From Siniperca chuatsi (lineage: Eukaryota > Chordata > Actinopteri > Centrarchiformes > Sinipercidae), in the NCBI RefSeq assembly GCF_020085105.1, contig NC_058058.1, forward strand, positions 3,992,214-4,056,213: a stretch of DNA of 64,000 nucleotides, in the 5' to 3' direction. The notes beneath the pieces are model-generated. The model was given only the letters and a program-made list of their open reading frames with translations. It did not search any database and was not told the origin of the DNA. Below are positions 46,901 through 60,422 of the stretch, piece by piece (the first letter of the stretch is position 1; each line of letters starts with the position of its first letter). The translations under genes were made by a program, and so were the position numbers.

Positions 46901-49900
46901 GACCAGGGAGTAGGCAGCTGAAAAAAGACAAGTTACACACCAACATTTAGATAAAGAGTTCCTACTGTTTTCTTTCTACCAACAGCTCCTACAAGAAACT
47001 GCTCACAACAAGGTCTGTGGATTTTCTTGAGTAACCAGGTCATGATTTCAGAGAGACATTGCTGCCGAATGCCATACAGTCCCATTATATTAAAAAAAGG
47101 CAGACATCTCCATGGCCGATATCTCCAAAACTCAGCAACACAAAACAATCTAGATAGATAAAAAGCACTACAGGTAAAAGGAAAAATATGTATTTTTGAT
47201 TGTGGGTTGAACTGTCCCTTTAAGTTGTGAGGTGGAAAACCAAAACAATGAGCTGAAAGATGCTGAAACGCTCTGTAGACCAGCAGTCAGATGATAATTC
47301 TCTGTGGGTTCATCAATACGAGAAATCCCTTTTCAAGTACACGTAATCATTTGATCCATTGTTAATATAAAAATATTGTTTATTGCAGCTTGAATGAAAA
47401 TTAGTGGAATCATTTACGACAGTCCATCATCATCCACAGTTTTCAGATCATGATTATGCCAGTTTGTAATGTTACAATTAGAGAGCTGGAATGAAAGACA
47501 TGCAGTTTTCAGGTTGCCTTTCCTTTCCCCCCTACCTGAGTCATTCCTCTCTGAGGCTTCAGTCTTTACGCCAACTCCTTTGGGACTGGACACACCTCGC
47601 ATGGCTAGATTCTGCACCTGGAGACAGGGACGGAGAGAAAGAAGAAATATAAACAAACAATCTGTGGCAAGGAATGTAGTGAGACACAACGTTAGTACTC
47701 TCCTCAAATCAACACATTAATTCCACAAACCTGGTCATTATCTGATTGGCTGCTGGAAGAGGAAGCTGGTGTCACTTCCTGTTGTTGTTGCTGAGCCTGT
47801 GGCTGCTGGGTTACGGTTGCCACGGCAGCGGTTGCTGTGCTGCCGGGCATAAAAATGAGCTGTGAGGAGATGGGGGCCCTCAGGGAGCGGTTGACCTGCA
47901 GGACGACACGACAGCCATCAAACAGGCAGAAACGAAGCCAATACTGGTGTCAAGTATAAGCTGCACGTTCACTTGAGCCTGACATACATGGGTATAACTC
48001 AAACTGCTATAAAATGAGTAATGAAAACTTCCTCACCCTGCTTTATGGAAGTGCTGTATAATGCTCAATACTTGTAACATTTTGGCATGAAAATGATCTG
48101 ATGACGATTTAGAAAAATACTAACTCTTGATATTAGATACTAGTCACCAACAGAAGGTTTTTCCCCCAAAATACTTGAAAATGTATAAAAAGCACTACAT
48201 TCTTGCTACAGTGTATAACAAGTGATTCATGACAATGCAGTCTTTCTCAAAGTTAGGATGATACTCACCCTCAGGTACATTTGTCCCTGCCCCCCGGCCG
48301 TCCCACTCAGCAGCACTGATTGGCTGATCGTGGACGTTGCTGAGGCGCCCAAAGGACGGCTGCTGGTTGTAGAACCTGATCCAGATGTTACACTGGCCTG
48401 TCAAACGATAATGAGTAACTTCAATGTGTAGAATTTATGTCAGTTTTTTATGCATTACTTAAAAACGTTGGCCAATTAGGAGAAAACGTTACAGTGATAC
48501 TGGTTGTCCTGTGGAAAGCAGAATAGGTTTTCTTAGCTTGTAAGTGGCAGAGAGCAGCCATTCTAGTGTAACCACAAAAACAGTACATACAGCTGTGGTG
48601 CTGGTGGTCTGAGAAGAGCTGCTGCTGGAAGGACTTGACTGACGACTGGCAGCCAGAGTAGCCTGGGAGGGAAAAGAAGAGGAAAAAAGAGGAGAGAAGA
48701 GCTTTAGGTTTCAGACTACTCCAAACAAAATCAAAAGTGGGATGTTTGCAAAGGCTGTCAGCCTGCTGGATGAATCACTGCGAGCCAAGTCCAATATACT
48801 AACTACGAGCTACTGAAGGATCTTATGAGTCACATGACACTATTTACCAGTTAACAGGTGAGGGTGTATGTGACAGTGTACTGCTGTAATCACAGCCAAA
48901 CGTGGCTCTTTGTTTTGGGTCACAAACATACCATTCTGACCATGGGTGACAAAGACATGGGCATACAGCAAGTTTGAATTATTTTGTTGTTTCTTTTTTG
49001 TGCATGCTGCTGGCCTGGTTCATCAGGACGTTGCCATTTCATTTTGTTCTGTGATTCCTGATTTATTAGATTAAGTATTATGATTTTTCTGTCTCTGTAA
49101 AATCCTTTGTGAATCTGTTGTCATAAGGGTTATAAAATTGGACTTGCCACAGTATTTGACATATATTGAGGAAGAAATTATGAATGACATTACATACACA
49201 CACCTTTACCTGTTGCACGGCGGCCAGGTTCTGCAGCTGGGCATTGTTGATCTGCTGTTGCAGCATCAGCTGCTGAAAGTACTGAGCTGCATTAGGCTGC
49301 CTCTGTAACGCCTGCAGGGCCTGGGGGGAGGAGGAGAGGAGACAAATGAAAAATCAAGGGGCAGTAAAGAGAGAAGAAGAAGAAAGGAGCACATGAAGAA
49401 GAGACAGAGAGGAAGCAAGAAGGATGTAATGAAGGATGATAAAAGAGACAAGTTGAGAAAGGGAGCTGGAGAAGATGACGGCAAGCAACCAGAAGATGTT
49501 GAGGGAAGAAGGACAGAAAGAAGTGGGAGAAATTATAGAATAAAATGCAAAGACTTGGAAGAAAAAGAAAGTACACTGCCATGAAAAATGAGAGAAGAAG
49601 GTAGTGGAGTAAGAGAAAGGAGGGCAGAGAAAGCAGAGAGGGAGGGGTGCTGTAGCAGAGTGTAAAGCCTCCTGCCAGCTGCCTGATGTATGAGCAGAGG
49701 CTCGTACGGTAATAAGTTGAGGGATGAAAGCGAGCGCGGCGGGCTAGATTAGTGTGTGCAGGGTGACAAAGACAGATGGCTGTGCAGGGTGACAGAAGCC
49801 AGAGAAAATCACACAGAGCCTCCATCAACCCAGCACGACTCAATCTCTTTCTCTTTCTTCACCCCGTTTCAGTCGATCACTTTCTGTCCTTCATCTTACA

Positions 49901-51033
49901 CATAAATCAGAAAATATAAAGACAGACAGAATATAAAGTGCATCCTCCTAATCGCGCTTTTACACAAACAAGCTCGGTTCACACAAGAATCCAAATTCTG
50001 TTTTGTTGTCATATGAACACTGATGGAGTTCATGAGAAAATGGCAGCATTCAAAAAAGAAAATGAAAAGATTTCAAAGCTATTATATTTTTATCACAGAT
50101 CACAGCTCTCAAGAAAGTATATGACCACATTAGCCAGATTTTTGTTCCTAGAAATACTAGGTCATATTAAAACGAATAAATTAATTTAATGTCATCATTC
50201 CCTATTTTCTCAATAACCTATTGGAAGCAGATTTATACTTTTTGGCACCTGTTAATCACTTTTTAAATCTGTGAGCAGCCAAAAGCTTCCCAAAGTCTCA
50301 TATTTTAAATCCAGACCTGAAGCACATGGTTATGTGCTATCTGATCCCCAGGCAGGCAGCCTACTGTGTATGGGCATTTGTAATGTCCAGCAATAACAAC
50401 TCACAAGCTGAATCTTGCCATTTTCATTTACTGGTAGTCCTCAACTTTGCCTCTGAGCTTTGCTTCTGGACCATCATCCTCTGGGTGAAAGAGATGGCCG
50501 CGTGCTTTAGAGCGAAGGACCAAAAGTGAGGTGAGTCCTTTCAAAGTTTTGTAGTACTGGTAAGTGCAGTATTATGTCATCAATCCCTAATAAGACACAA
50601 AGAGCTGAATAATCTCACAGCACTTACAACTACAGCAAACAGGCGTAACAAGAGCCACAACAACTGCAGCATCTTGCCTGTTTGTTGGTAAGCAGCAGAC
50701 AAGACAACATCAGATCTGCTTATTTAAAGGTCCAGTGTGTAGGATTTAGTGGCATCTGGCGGGGAAATTGCACTTTGCAATCATGTGAATACCACATCAC
50801 CCTCTCCTTCCAAGAAACTACGGTGGCCGCGAACCTCGCTAAAACCGCGTACAGCACTATCTAGAGCCAGTGTTTGGTTTGACCGTTCTGGGCTACTGTA
50901 GAAACATGGCGGTGCAACATGGCGACCTCCGTGGACACTGCTGTTGACACTGCTGTCAAGATAAGAAAAGCACCAATCTGGACAGAATGAAAGCATGTAA
51001 ACTGTGAAGAAAGCCTTTGATAACTCAGGCGTG

Positions 51034-51078
<45 letters not shown>

Positions 51079-51207
51079 GCTTACCTGCACGGCCTGTCTT
51101 TCATACAGAGACATGGAATTCATTGGAGAGGGGCGGGAGCTCGTCCCAGATGCTGCGCTCCCGTTGGCCGAGGCCCCCTGCTGGTTCTGCTCTCCATCCG
51201 TCTCCAT
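40837..51207 (-). CDS. phc1: Polyhomeotic homolog 1, Polycomb PRC1 subunit (14 coding exons)
   Basis: Nuclear PRC1 subunit whose SAM domain polymerises to compact Polycomb chromatin. Coding exons in order: 51085-51207, 49210-49320, 48591-48662, 48269-48397, 47731-47895, 47536-47617, 45945-46917, 45144-45279, 44808-44980, 44621-44708, 43834-43921, 42986-43181, 41519-41726, 40837-40988. The N-terminus keeps MSLYERQAVQALQALQRQP and the glutamine-rich QYFQQLMLQQQ. The HD1 motif is LTHLIEGFVIQEGAEPFPV (about 637-655). The FCS zinc finger has C688, C691, C707 and C711. The SAM domain runs from QWSVEDV (834) to the end, NNLRD. Numbering assumes the missing base in the 973-nt exon. About 898 aa against human 1004. 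Paralogues phc2 and phc3 are less likely because of the METxxEQN start and the syntenic GLUT3 neighbour. Confidence 0.95.
41170..41410. mobile_element. Dispersed teleost repeat with 'cgattaatc' ends
   Basis: Contains 'tgatcgattaatctgccgat', 'catcagaaaatagt', 'aggcatttctgcc' and 'gattaactgattat', a combination I recall as an abundant fish repeat whose two ends are partly inverted copies. It lies in the last intron of phc1. Non-coding. Confidence 0.55.
42170..42630 (+). mobile_element. Tc1/mariner-type transposon remnant
   Basis: Ends are inverted copies: 'tggccaaaagtatgcggaca' at about 42177-42196 and its complement 'tgtccacatacttttggcca' at 42603-42622. Between them the plus strand reads FQHDNASMHKARS, DLSPIQHL, DELERNL and MTPYGCNVW, the C-terminal part of a Tc1-like transposase. 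It is interrupted by in-frame stops after QHL and after the AAD stretch. The N-terminal DNA-binding part is missing, so this is an internally deleted dead copy of about 460 bp in a phc1 intron. Confidence 0.85.
43834..43921 (-). CDS. phc1: phc1 exon 11: FCS zinc finger
   Basis: 88-nt exon encoding LKCEYCKNFAPASQF and KRFCSMTCAKR, with all four zinc ligands. It is followed by RYNVSF in exon 12, where the human protein continues into a strongly basic stretch. FCS fingers of PHC proteins bind RNA or other nucleic acid without clear sequence preference. Confidence 0.93.
45945..46917 (-). CDS. phc1: phc1 large central exon, apparent one-base frameshift
   Basis: Ser/Pro/Gln-rich exon with the conserved blocks HTLVLTSSAAS, NAQTLVVQPLQ, PIPIQPKTLQ and PPHIPVQIVGARQ. 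The 5' part is open in the frame set by exon 6. The 3' part (SPLAQVSQVHPQANQ to SGSQTPQ) must be read one frame away to match the next exon, GKQLTGSLKRKSDS. The 973-nt length is one short of phase. The switch falls at two adjacent G runs on the sense strand (46213-46218 and 46208-46211). Uncorrected, the upstream frame stops at about 46016 and would remove HD1, FCS and SAM. A sequencing or assembly error in the homopolymer is the simplest explanation. Confidence 0.85.
49321..51084 (-). other. phc1 intron 1-2 with pyrimidine tract and a percomorph repeat
   Basis: 49321-49640 is purine-rich on the plus strand (CT on the phc1 sense strand) up to the exon 2 acceptor. 50728-50945 matches in style a very common percomorph repeat ('ggtccagtgtgtaggattta', 'ctagagccagtgtttggttt', 'gaaacatggcggtgcaacat'). 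51037-51076 is a CA repeat lying only 8 bases from the exon donor. Confidence 0.6.
51037..51076. repeat. (CA)n microsatellite
   Basis: About 20 CA units in phc1 intron 1, ending 8 bp before the ATG-exon splice donor (51084). Confidence 0.95.
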
Positions 51208-52996
51208 GGCTGCTGGGGAGACAGAGGAGCCGTCCATCAGTCAAACACAGAGAAACAGACTACACTTTCTCTGCGAGAGCCCAGCTGAAGAAAAACCAGC
51301 CGTCACTGTTCCTGACAAACACCGTTCTTCACAGAGCCGAGACGCTGCACAATACTGACTCGATATTTCACTAGGTGGCTGATGATAACACTGACTGATG
51401 CAGTCCGGTCATACTGATGTAAATACTTTTAGACTGATGTTGACAGTTACTGATGTTTCCTTCTGACACTTTAAACATTGTAAAATTTGACCATTTTTCA
51501 GCATCACATCACAATAATTCAGTGTCTTACAAACAACAGTTTTCTTGCTGAAAAGAAAAGATGAAGATTGGACACTAAGCTCTCCACTACAACACAGAGT
51601 GGTAAAACTGTATTGTGCACGTTGCACCTTCTTAAATACATGGCTACCCAGTGCACATGGACGAGGAAAAGCTTTTAAATAAAAAGTAAAATTACAAATG
51701 AAAAGCAAAACTGAACAATTAATTAATAAAGTGTGCAAATAAATTTTATTTATTTTCGCAGCGTTTCTATAAATGTACTGAAACGTATTGAATGCACTGA
51801 AAAGCCTGACTTTTCCATAAGTACCAATTGTATTCAATTGTGGAAATTTGTGTCATTTATGTGTGAAAATTCACACAAACACAAATGAAATGTCAATACA
51901 TCCACGGCAAGTGTACACAGAATCTTCCCAAATGTTTTTAGACATTAATGGGGAGATTTCCAAATGCAAGTTGGTTACTTGACATTTTTTCATGTTTGGT
52001 TGTATTTGTGGATTAGAAGATGCGGTTGTGATTACCATAATTTATTGCCAAATGGAATACAAATTTATATTTGCAAATCTTGTTTTAAATAGGAATCATG
52101 AAAAATGCATTTGTCACTAGCACTGAGACAGATTTCTCTCTTTAATATCAAAGGTGTACTACATTAACTGCATAATATCCACGACATATAAAAAAAAAAA
52201 AACATAAAACAATATCACCTCCCATATATCAGTCAAACACTAGCAGCAGGGCTGTTAGGATTCCCAAAATTCATGGTTCAGTTTGATTGACGCTCGGCTG
52301 TTATGAGAATGACTGATATTGGGGCTTCCTTCTAAAAATCTGTGTTTTAAATAAAAACAGACATATGCTGGTTGAGAATTGGTGGGTTATGGGTGCGGGT
52401 GGGAAGGTCCAACATCTGACACTTGGGACAATACATTCATTGGCTGATATTAGGTTTTTTTTGTTGTTTTTTAAACACATACAGTATAGAAATAATTTGA
52501 TAAGGATGTCTTTGGCTGATAAAGAATTGTGACTAAAGATAAATGCTGAGCGGGACATTTTACAGTTGAAAAATAGACTTGTCAATACTGTGATGTCAAA
52601 CCATGAAATAGTATTAGTAGTAGTAATAGTAGTAATAATATAATATTGCCGGATACTATTTTTTAATCTGTATTTTTTTTAAACTGCACATGAACGCACA
52701 ATAGCAGAGATTAGAGCTAGAGATTAAATCTGGAGTTACAACAAATATAAATAAAATTGTTTTAAAAATCAACAAATAAATCATATATTTGAGCAATACT
52801 GACCCACTACATTCCCCCCCACAAAATCAGCACCCCATCCCCCGGAACATGGTCCAGGGTCTGGTCCAGAGGTCCGACAGACTATTTGCATCTTCAACTC
52901 TCAGCTCTTTGAGCTTTGTTTTACAAAAAACATAACATATCCATTTCATCCCTGCAGTGTCTTTATTAACGTCCCCCCTCCTCCTCCTCCTCTCTG

Positions 52997-53005
<9 letters not shown>

Positions 53006-53056
<51 letters not shown>
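53006..53056. repeat. (CA)n microsatellite with adjoining TC tract
   Basis: About 25 CA units preceded by 'ctcctcctcctctctgtctc' (from 52981). Located in phc1 intron 1. The Cys/Val ORF through it is an artefact. Confidence 0.95.
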
Positions 53057-53057
<1 letters not shown>

Positions 53058-53149
53058 ATCCTGTCCCAGCACGGCCAGTCTGCTAGCTTCAGCCTCCACA
53101 ACCTAAAAAAGCTTCCCCTTTAGCTGCATCAGTCATCTGAGAAACAAAC

Positions 53150-53600
53150 ACCGAGCTGCTGGGAGCGAGCTGCCCTCCATGTTTCAGAGCAGTTCACGCT
53201 GGATCCACCGGAGGCTACTCCTCCTAGCATCCCGCTAACCGTTGCTGCTGTCTGGCTCGTTAACGGGGCTCTCGGTCCGTCCTTACCGTCACCGGTACGG
53301 GTTTCTCAGCCTCCTCCTGCACCGGCTGCCCGCTGCAAAACGTCTCCCAGCGGCTGAACGGCCTGCGGCGCCGCCGCTGCTGCTGCTGCTGCTCTTTGTG
53401 GGTTGCTTTGCAGGACGGCCGCAGAAGCAGCAGCCGTGCTTTTAGTGTTTTGCATAAATTAGCAGCTGATGTGTTGTTGGAGGGCAACGCCTCCTTTTTT
53501 CCGCCGCTCTGCCTTTTCCGGCGCGACGGAATGACGGAGCAGCAGGACGGAGAGAGGGGGACACTTCCCCCCCGGTTCGTCCAGGGCCGGACCGAGCCGT
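53150..53600 (-). promoter_or_regulatory. phc1: phc1 CpG-rich promoter and 5' non-coding exon
   Basis: GC- and CpG-rich against an AT-rich background. A strong donor on the minus strand (G|GTAAGGAC) at 53286/53287 would end a non-coding first exon reaching to roughly 53500. It would splice to the CCCCAG acceptor just above the ATG exon (51212/51213). 'ttttccgg' near 53515 could be an ETS-type site (CCGGAA on the minus strand). The exon holds an AGC-repeat followed by GGC units at 53367-53392. No TATA box is evident. Confidence 0.55.
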
Positions 53601-56600
53601 TCTGGCAGGATCCCCAGATGTGCACAGGATGTTTTTTTGATGTATTTATGGGCGTACAAAACACATCAATCCAAGGGATAAAATGTTAAAGTGAGAATAC
53701 TTTCCAACCCAAGATGTTAGAAATATCAACCAGGTAATTTATGAAAATCACCTAAAAAAAAAAAAAAACCTGTAAAACTTAAATAATACCTAATCTATAC
53801 AGTCTCATTCATATCAAAGGGAGTTTTGTTTTTGTTGTAATCCCAAAATTTGTTATCCCAAAATGTCCCACAGTATATTTTTTAATGGATTTTTTTGTTA
53901 ATATGAGGGTGATTTAACATGTTTTTCATACTTGTCATATTTGTTGCTATTTAAGTATTTGGTTGAGAACATCTTAATATATTTAGAAAATACAACTCAG
54001 ACTTTATCAAATATCAAAATATATGTTCCTGCAGTGGACATACTGTATGTATTTTCATAATGTTCCCTAAAATATATGAAGATGGAGACGGGGCTTCCAG
54101 TGTCTGACCTAAGAAATATTGGAAGGTGTCATGTCATATTCATTTTATTCTTATATCCACTTTGTACTTCATTTATCTGACCTGTATTATAGTGTGTTAT
54201 ATTTTTTGCTTAGTACTTCTCTTCCTGTGTGCACTGACGTGACAGTGAGCAGCTGTAACGAAAGAGTTTCCCCTCGGGGATCAATAAAGGATTTCTGATT
54301 CTGATATCATGTCTTCAGTACTGGCTTTGAATTTTATCACATTTATCTTATGGCCAGCTTGACTGCAAAATAAAATAAAAAAATCTAAATTACTTAAAAA
54401 CGTTTACCCAACTTACTACTCCTGCAATTTTATTAAATTTGTGTGGTTTGTGAGAGATGTATTTAAAACAAATGGTCAAAGGTGGTGCTGCAAAGGCTGA
54501 GATTTGCTGACTCTGCCTTTATGGCCACAAGCTCCAAAAGATGATGGATCCTACACTTCCCATAATGCAACTCCATTATCTTTTGTAGATAATGTAGTAA
54601 ACTGACATGTCTTTCAAACATGCAACCAGTTTGTAATGCGGGCTTTCTGTTAAAAATGTTTAGTCTCCAAGTTGACGTGATCAGGAAAACATGTTAAGAC
54701 TTTAAAAATAACAGAAGACATTTTACAACTGTTCACTGATCTTGATGTGTAAAATCAGTGGAAAGCCCCTTTAAAGATATTGATATAGAGTGTTGACATA
54801 ATGTCATTATAATGGTAGTTGATTGCTGTATGACCACTTACTGAAACCCACAGTTCCACTGCCTATAATGTACAGTATGACTGCTCTCAACTTTGTTTCA
54901 TTTATACTCAATTGCCCCAAAATTCAGAGAAAAAAACTCTTAGTACACATTCACACCATGTCTTGTTACATGATGAATACTTTATTTAACAACATTATAT
55001 CTGGTATGTACAGTACAAACACAAGTGAAACAAAAACATTCGGGGTGCATCACTGGTGTGGCACAGAGAAATGTTTAAAAAGCCTGGATATTCACACCGA
55101 AGCTACGATGTTCACTTCACATTACAGAAACCGAGGTTGTAGTTGATCACCCCGTCCTGTAAATATCATTTGATTGAGTCTTATCTTAGTCACTGGCTGC
55201 CACTGAAACAGCAAAGCATACAGATAATGATTGTTGTTGAGTGTGTAAATTACAGTTATGCGACACAGCTCCTGATTGAGCAACCTGTTGTGTATCATTA
55301 AGTGACTGAGGGAGTGATTTCAGACACATCCTACATACAGAAGCACAGGAAACACACACGTTGAATAACATTCTATGAATGCGTGAGGTGCAGTGAGGCA
55401 CAAATAGCCGACTTACAGTACATGATACTCAAACATACAGCACAGTCAGTACATTTAACACACAGATGAGGACCAAACAAGCAATAGACGAAACAAAGAT
55501 CACAGCAGCCAAAGCATGTTGATGAGACATTTTTCTTCCTGTTAGATTCAAGTCTGTGACACTACGTGATTAATGTCACAGCTGGTTTATTATACAGTTG
55601 TTTGGATATTTTGCAAATGCCATGGTGCCTTCATTATAGCCAAGAACGTTTCGACGTACAGAAAAAGACAAAGCCGAGCCAAAAACCTGACAAAACTCAA
55701 CTACTATTACTACTATTACTAGTGTAATCTGATTAGGCACACAGATAAAAGTACATGGCTGCAATTGAGTGATGAGAAAGACATGAGATGAAAATGAAAG
55801 AGAGGAGACAGTAGTGTTAGTTGGTGATTGATTCTTGTTCGCACACAGATGGAGCAAAATGTGCCAGGGGACTATTTAAAGAGCAGCCCGAAAAGAGATT
55901 TTCAGCTAAAATCAGCTAGAGTCTGTTCCTCTCTTCTACAAAATGAACGTGCGCACCCCAAAAGACAAATAATCCCAACACACGTACGGCCGTGCAAGTC
56001 AACATATAAACAGTACTCTTTTAAAAAATACATATTTACAAATGAATACTTATACTCTCCTATCTTTGTACAGTGAGTGGAGTTTTGAGTTCATACATAT
56101 GCATAAAGTAGATGGCTATGGTTAGGAGCAGTGTGCACCTGGGTCCACATGTTTGTTTCAAATCCTTTCACATACGTTTGTGAGCGGTCTTTTAGAGGGC
56201 AGTCACACCAAACAAGTTAGCTTGAACTCCGGAGCATTTACTTTGTTAGTTCAGTTTTAATGGCCAGGTTTGGATTTGCCCTGACTCGCCCAAACTGCAA
56301 AAATATCTAATCTGCTAGGATGACAAGTTACCAAATCTCTTTCGAACAACAAGGCTGCCGGTGAGTGTAGACGTTTCATACGCAATCCTTGTTTCACTTG
56401 GTTCAGTTTTACCCACAAACAAATCATAGCTTTTCCACAAGGGTTTGAACCAGAGAAAAATAGTTGTAGGTGTGATTGCACCCTTAAACTGAAATTCTTA
56501 ACTTGGTTTTGGATGTGGCACACCAAAAACAAATCCCTGCTTGTCATAAGTGACATGTAGGCTTCCTTTACACCTTTAAAACTCCATATTAAACGCAGTT

Positions 56601-59600
56601 CTCAGTTTGTTTCTTCACTTTTACCTCTGAGACACTCAGAGAAAAAGCATAGCGTTGAGCACAAATTTCAGAGGTATTTCAAATTGTGATATCGCAAAAC
56701 GCAAACCCGACTGGGCAAGCCGAGTAATAGAAAGCATTTTGAATCCAATTAGTCTCAGGTTTGGTCAAGTTCAGTGTTCAGTGTTAGTGCCACACTGACG
56801 GAGCAGTGTAGGTGTAGCCAAGAACAGAAGCAGGACCCTGCAGGAGAGGTTGAATACAACACTGAACACTACCACTACAGAGGAGTGTACCACACGCCTC
56901 CCGCTGTGCAAACACAGTACGTCACTATCATCCACAAATACAGCAATACACAGCGAAGCCATGACTCTGGCCACAATCTAGCCCCTCACTGTAAGAAATA
57001 TTCATCTTAACAAGCCCTTTTACATCGCATCAAAGGAGTCTTCTCAAAACAAGTGAAAAATGGCAGCAGAGTGATATTTTCATGTTTTCAGTCAGGATTT
57101 TAAAACAAGGCAGGTATCACGCAAATCAAATGTTACACTTCCGTATAAATCACTTGTCAAGATAAATATTTTTCCAGTGTAGCCAAGAAATAAACAATAC
57201 ATAAATAAATAAATATGTTCTCAAAGTGCAGCATGAATTACTGTCTTGAAAAACTTGTTCAACAACAGTAATTCACAGACACTATAGAATATAGAAAATA
57301 TACTTTGTGTCATACACTTATACACCAAACATACTGTACAATGTCTGTAATAGATAAATATGTAAAGGCTGACAATGCTACACATGGCTAACTTTTCAGA
57401 CAATGTGTCACAACGTAGACAGCATCTGGTCCCGACAAATAAAGCCAGAAACACACCGGAAGCAGTCTGAATTTAATTTTTAGTACATTGTTCATTTTAT
57501 TATCATCTAAATAGGTATTTCTATGTTGGAATATATCGTTTGCTAAAAGTTGCAGTCAACCATTACAGCACAATTTTAGATTTTATTATTTAGGAACTAC
57601 TACTGCTCTTGGCAGGATTGGAAAGTTCAATGAGCATGTGAGCAGAGTGGCAGCTGACTATTTGGGACTCACTATACTTAATATAATGACGTGTCAAAAG
57701 TTGTGTTCAGTGCGTTTGGGCTTTAAATGTCATCCAAAGGATTTTTAAAGCATTAACACATCCATCAACACATGATGGATCACAACAACATGTCATGTTA
57801 GCATTCTGAAACACATGGAACAAGTTAGCACATCTGAAAGTTTCACTCCAAAATGCTATTTCCATTTTCAAGAAAAATTGTTAATTTTGACTTGAAGGCA
57901 GATTGTGGTTTTAGTTCTTAAACAAGAGTCCGTTTGCACTGCGCTGGAGGCAGAAATAATCTCATTGGTTTGAGTTACAGATTTTGGAGCACAAGATATC
58001 TAACATAGCCAACAGACAAAGTTAAGAGATAAATAGAAAGAAGAAAAATCTTTTTTTCTTTAAGACCACACATGATGTCAGACGATAAACTGTCTCGCTA
58101 GTTTACCTACACAGGTATAGGCTAATTTAGCATTCGGTTGGTAGCAAGAATGCCAAGCTTATATCAGCGTCTTACTCTTGTAGTTTTTGCCTTTTAAATT
58201 ACTTAGAAAAGTAATCATGCTTGCCAAAGTAGTCCTGCATCTAGAGCAACTCTGCTTCAGAATATTGTTTGAAAAACTAAAACTTCAATCTGTTCAATTC
58301 AAGGTGCTTTAAATGTGTCAACAGATTAACTCCCAGTCTTATGAAACTACCATAACTTAATGCCAAGCTGCCAGTCACGTAATAAAAGGTGTCTAGTTTT
58401 AAAAATGGCGGACATCTCATTTTGGAATGACACTCTTGTTTTGATTTAACATATAAAACACACAGGACGCAGATTCCAAATGACTTTCTCAGATTATCAT
58501 AGAGGTCAACACATTCGAGTAGTCAAAGTAGTCATTTCTCTCTTTGTGAAAATATGAAATAATAAAAAATAACATTAATTAACCAGATTAGTTATTCTAC
58601 TCAAATGACAGGAACCATTCAAGGCAATTTGTCTTCCACTAAAATGTTGTTTACCCGTTGTTTATACAGTATTAGCACTTCCCCTTTAGTTGCCTCTATT
58701 CATTATCAGCTTGCAGATTTTTTTAGGTTCAAGTTTTTTTATTGATTGCACATTTTCTACAACTCTTATCTATTCTAATAACAGCTTGGCCAGATATACG
58801 CAATCGCTCAGGTAAATATAGTTTTTAATTATTATTCAGTTAATCTGACATAAAGCTCTGTTGTGCTCAATGACTTCTATATCAGTGATTATGGCTTTGC
58901 TGCTTATTTGGTTAACAAAGTGCATCTAAATAGAGAGCAACAAATGAGATTTACAGTGTTTAACTCTCAGTCAACTCAAAATCTCTGAGCTGCACTTGGT
59001 GTGATATAGGCTGACTCCACCACAGCAGGAAAAGCTCACTACAGACTCGTTCAACTTTTCATTACTCGGGGCTAGTCTGGAAAGCATTATGATTCTAGAT
59101 TAGCTTTAGTCTATTGTAACGAAATACTTTATACAAAAATGACTTTCTATGGTAATAAATACTTATAATTTTCTCTTCAACAAAAAAATATACATTGCAC
59201 GTTACCCTACTGTAATCTACATGTCTAAAACAATTCAGCCAACATGTTTTTGCCCACAGGTCACAGTGATTAGCAAGTCCTAAAATTCTTAAGCCACAGT
59301 CATGATCTTACCATTTTACAATACAAAAGAGCCTCCGGTAAAGCAATAATCCACAAGATTTAACAACAAATGAATGTCTATTTGCCTCTATATATTTGCC
59401 TATTAATACATCAGAATAACAATTCAACCAATAACAAGTTCATGACAGTTATCTTTTAACAAAATTCTCTTGTAAACAGGAAATGTTGTTTATTTGGAAT
59501 AAATGTAGAACTGAGCACCAACTTCACCAATTGAAAAGCCAAGAACAAGCAGGACAAGACCACAAAAGGGTGGCACTTGTAGATTACAGCTTTAACCACC

Positions 59601-60422
59601 AAACTGGCTTTCAGAATTAATAAACTTTGCATGACCTGTGGCTGCTGCTAATTTCCCACCCTGAATTTAACAACCAGAAGAAACACATTTGAGGTCACAT
59701 GTGTTTCACCAGGTGACAATTAAAGTTCAGTACTTTGGCATTGCTAAAAAGCTCTTCGGTTTGTCAGCTCATATTCAACAGCTGAATCTGAAGGCAGAGC
59801 ACAAAAAAAATAAATCCCTTCTTAGACCTGTGATTTGAGAATACTTCCGGAAAACATGACTAGATGAAACTACAGCTATGTTATATTGCACTAAAATATC
59901 CACTATAACAGGAATACGTGAATTTAAAAAAAGTGCATCATCGGTATCCATGTCAGCGCCTTCACACTACATGAACCTGAACTCAGAAGTGAATGGACTT
60001 AACATGTCTGGAAACACCTGTACACCTGCAGAAAGGCTGTGCCATTGTCAACCCACTCTGCTTCTAGTCTGCACGATGGACATTTGACCTGGACCTCAAT
60101 CAGACACCTGTTAGTAACAATTTCCATTAACACAACCTGTGTTTGAAAAGTGTTGTCCTGACTAGACACACAGCTGTCTTGAAAAAGACAGGATTAGAAT
60201 AATAAGTCTAAGGAGTTACCATGAAAGCAGAAAGTATGAGCCTATAAATTGATAATGCTGTCGTAGATCTATTATAAAATTATATAGTTTCTATTATTCC
60301 AAGGTGTGATAATTAACTACAATTTACAGCATTTTTGAAATCTCTGTGATTCTTCCTTAATTTATAACCCCCATTCACCCTTCAATATATCTACAGCTGC
60401 TTTACACACTCTCCTGCACTGT
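53601..60422. other. phc1-slc2a3 interval, no gene seen
   Basis: AT-rich with no coding exon recognised on either strand. The high-coordinate part should be the slc2a3 3' UTR. Minus-strand AATAAA hexamers occur at about 59489 and 54973, among others, and I cannot choose. The LINE tail at 54160-54305 is the only mobile element I recognise. Confidence 0.5.
54160..54305 (+). mobile_element. 3' tail of a fish LINE/SINE
   Basis: Text 'gtaacgaaagagtttcccct', 'ggggatcaataaagg' and a terminal 'tttctgattctgat' direct repeat is the typical 3' end of L2/Rex-like fish retroposons. Only the tail is present. Located in the gap between phc1 and slc2a3. Confidence 0.6.

Noticed and set aside
52827..53099. 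Minus-strand ORF starting MEAEASRLAV as an alternative phc1 N-terminus
   Set aside because: It runs into a CA repeat, has no supporting homology, and the METDGEQN start in 51085-51207 matches PHC1.
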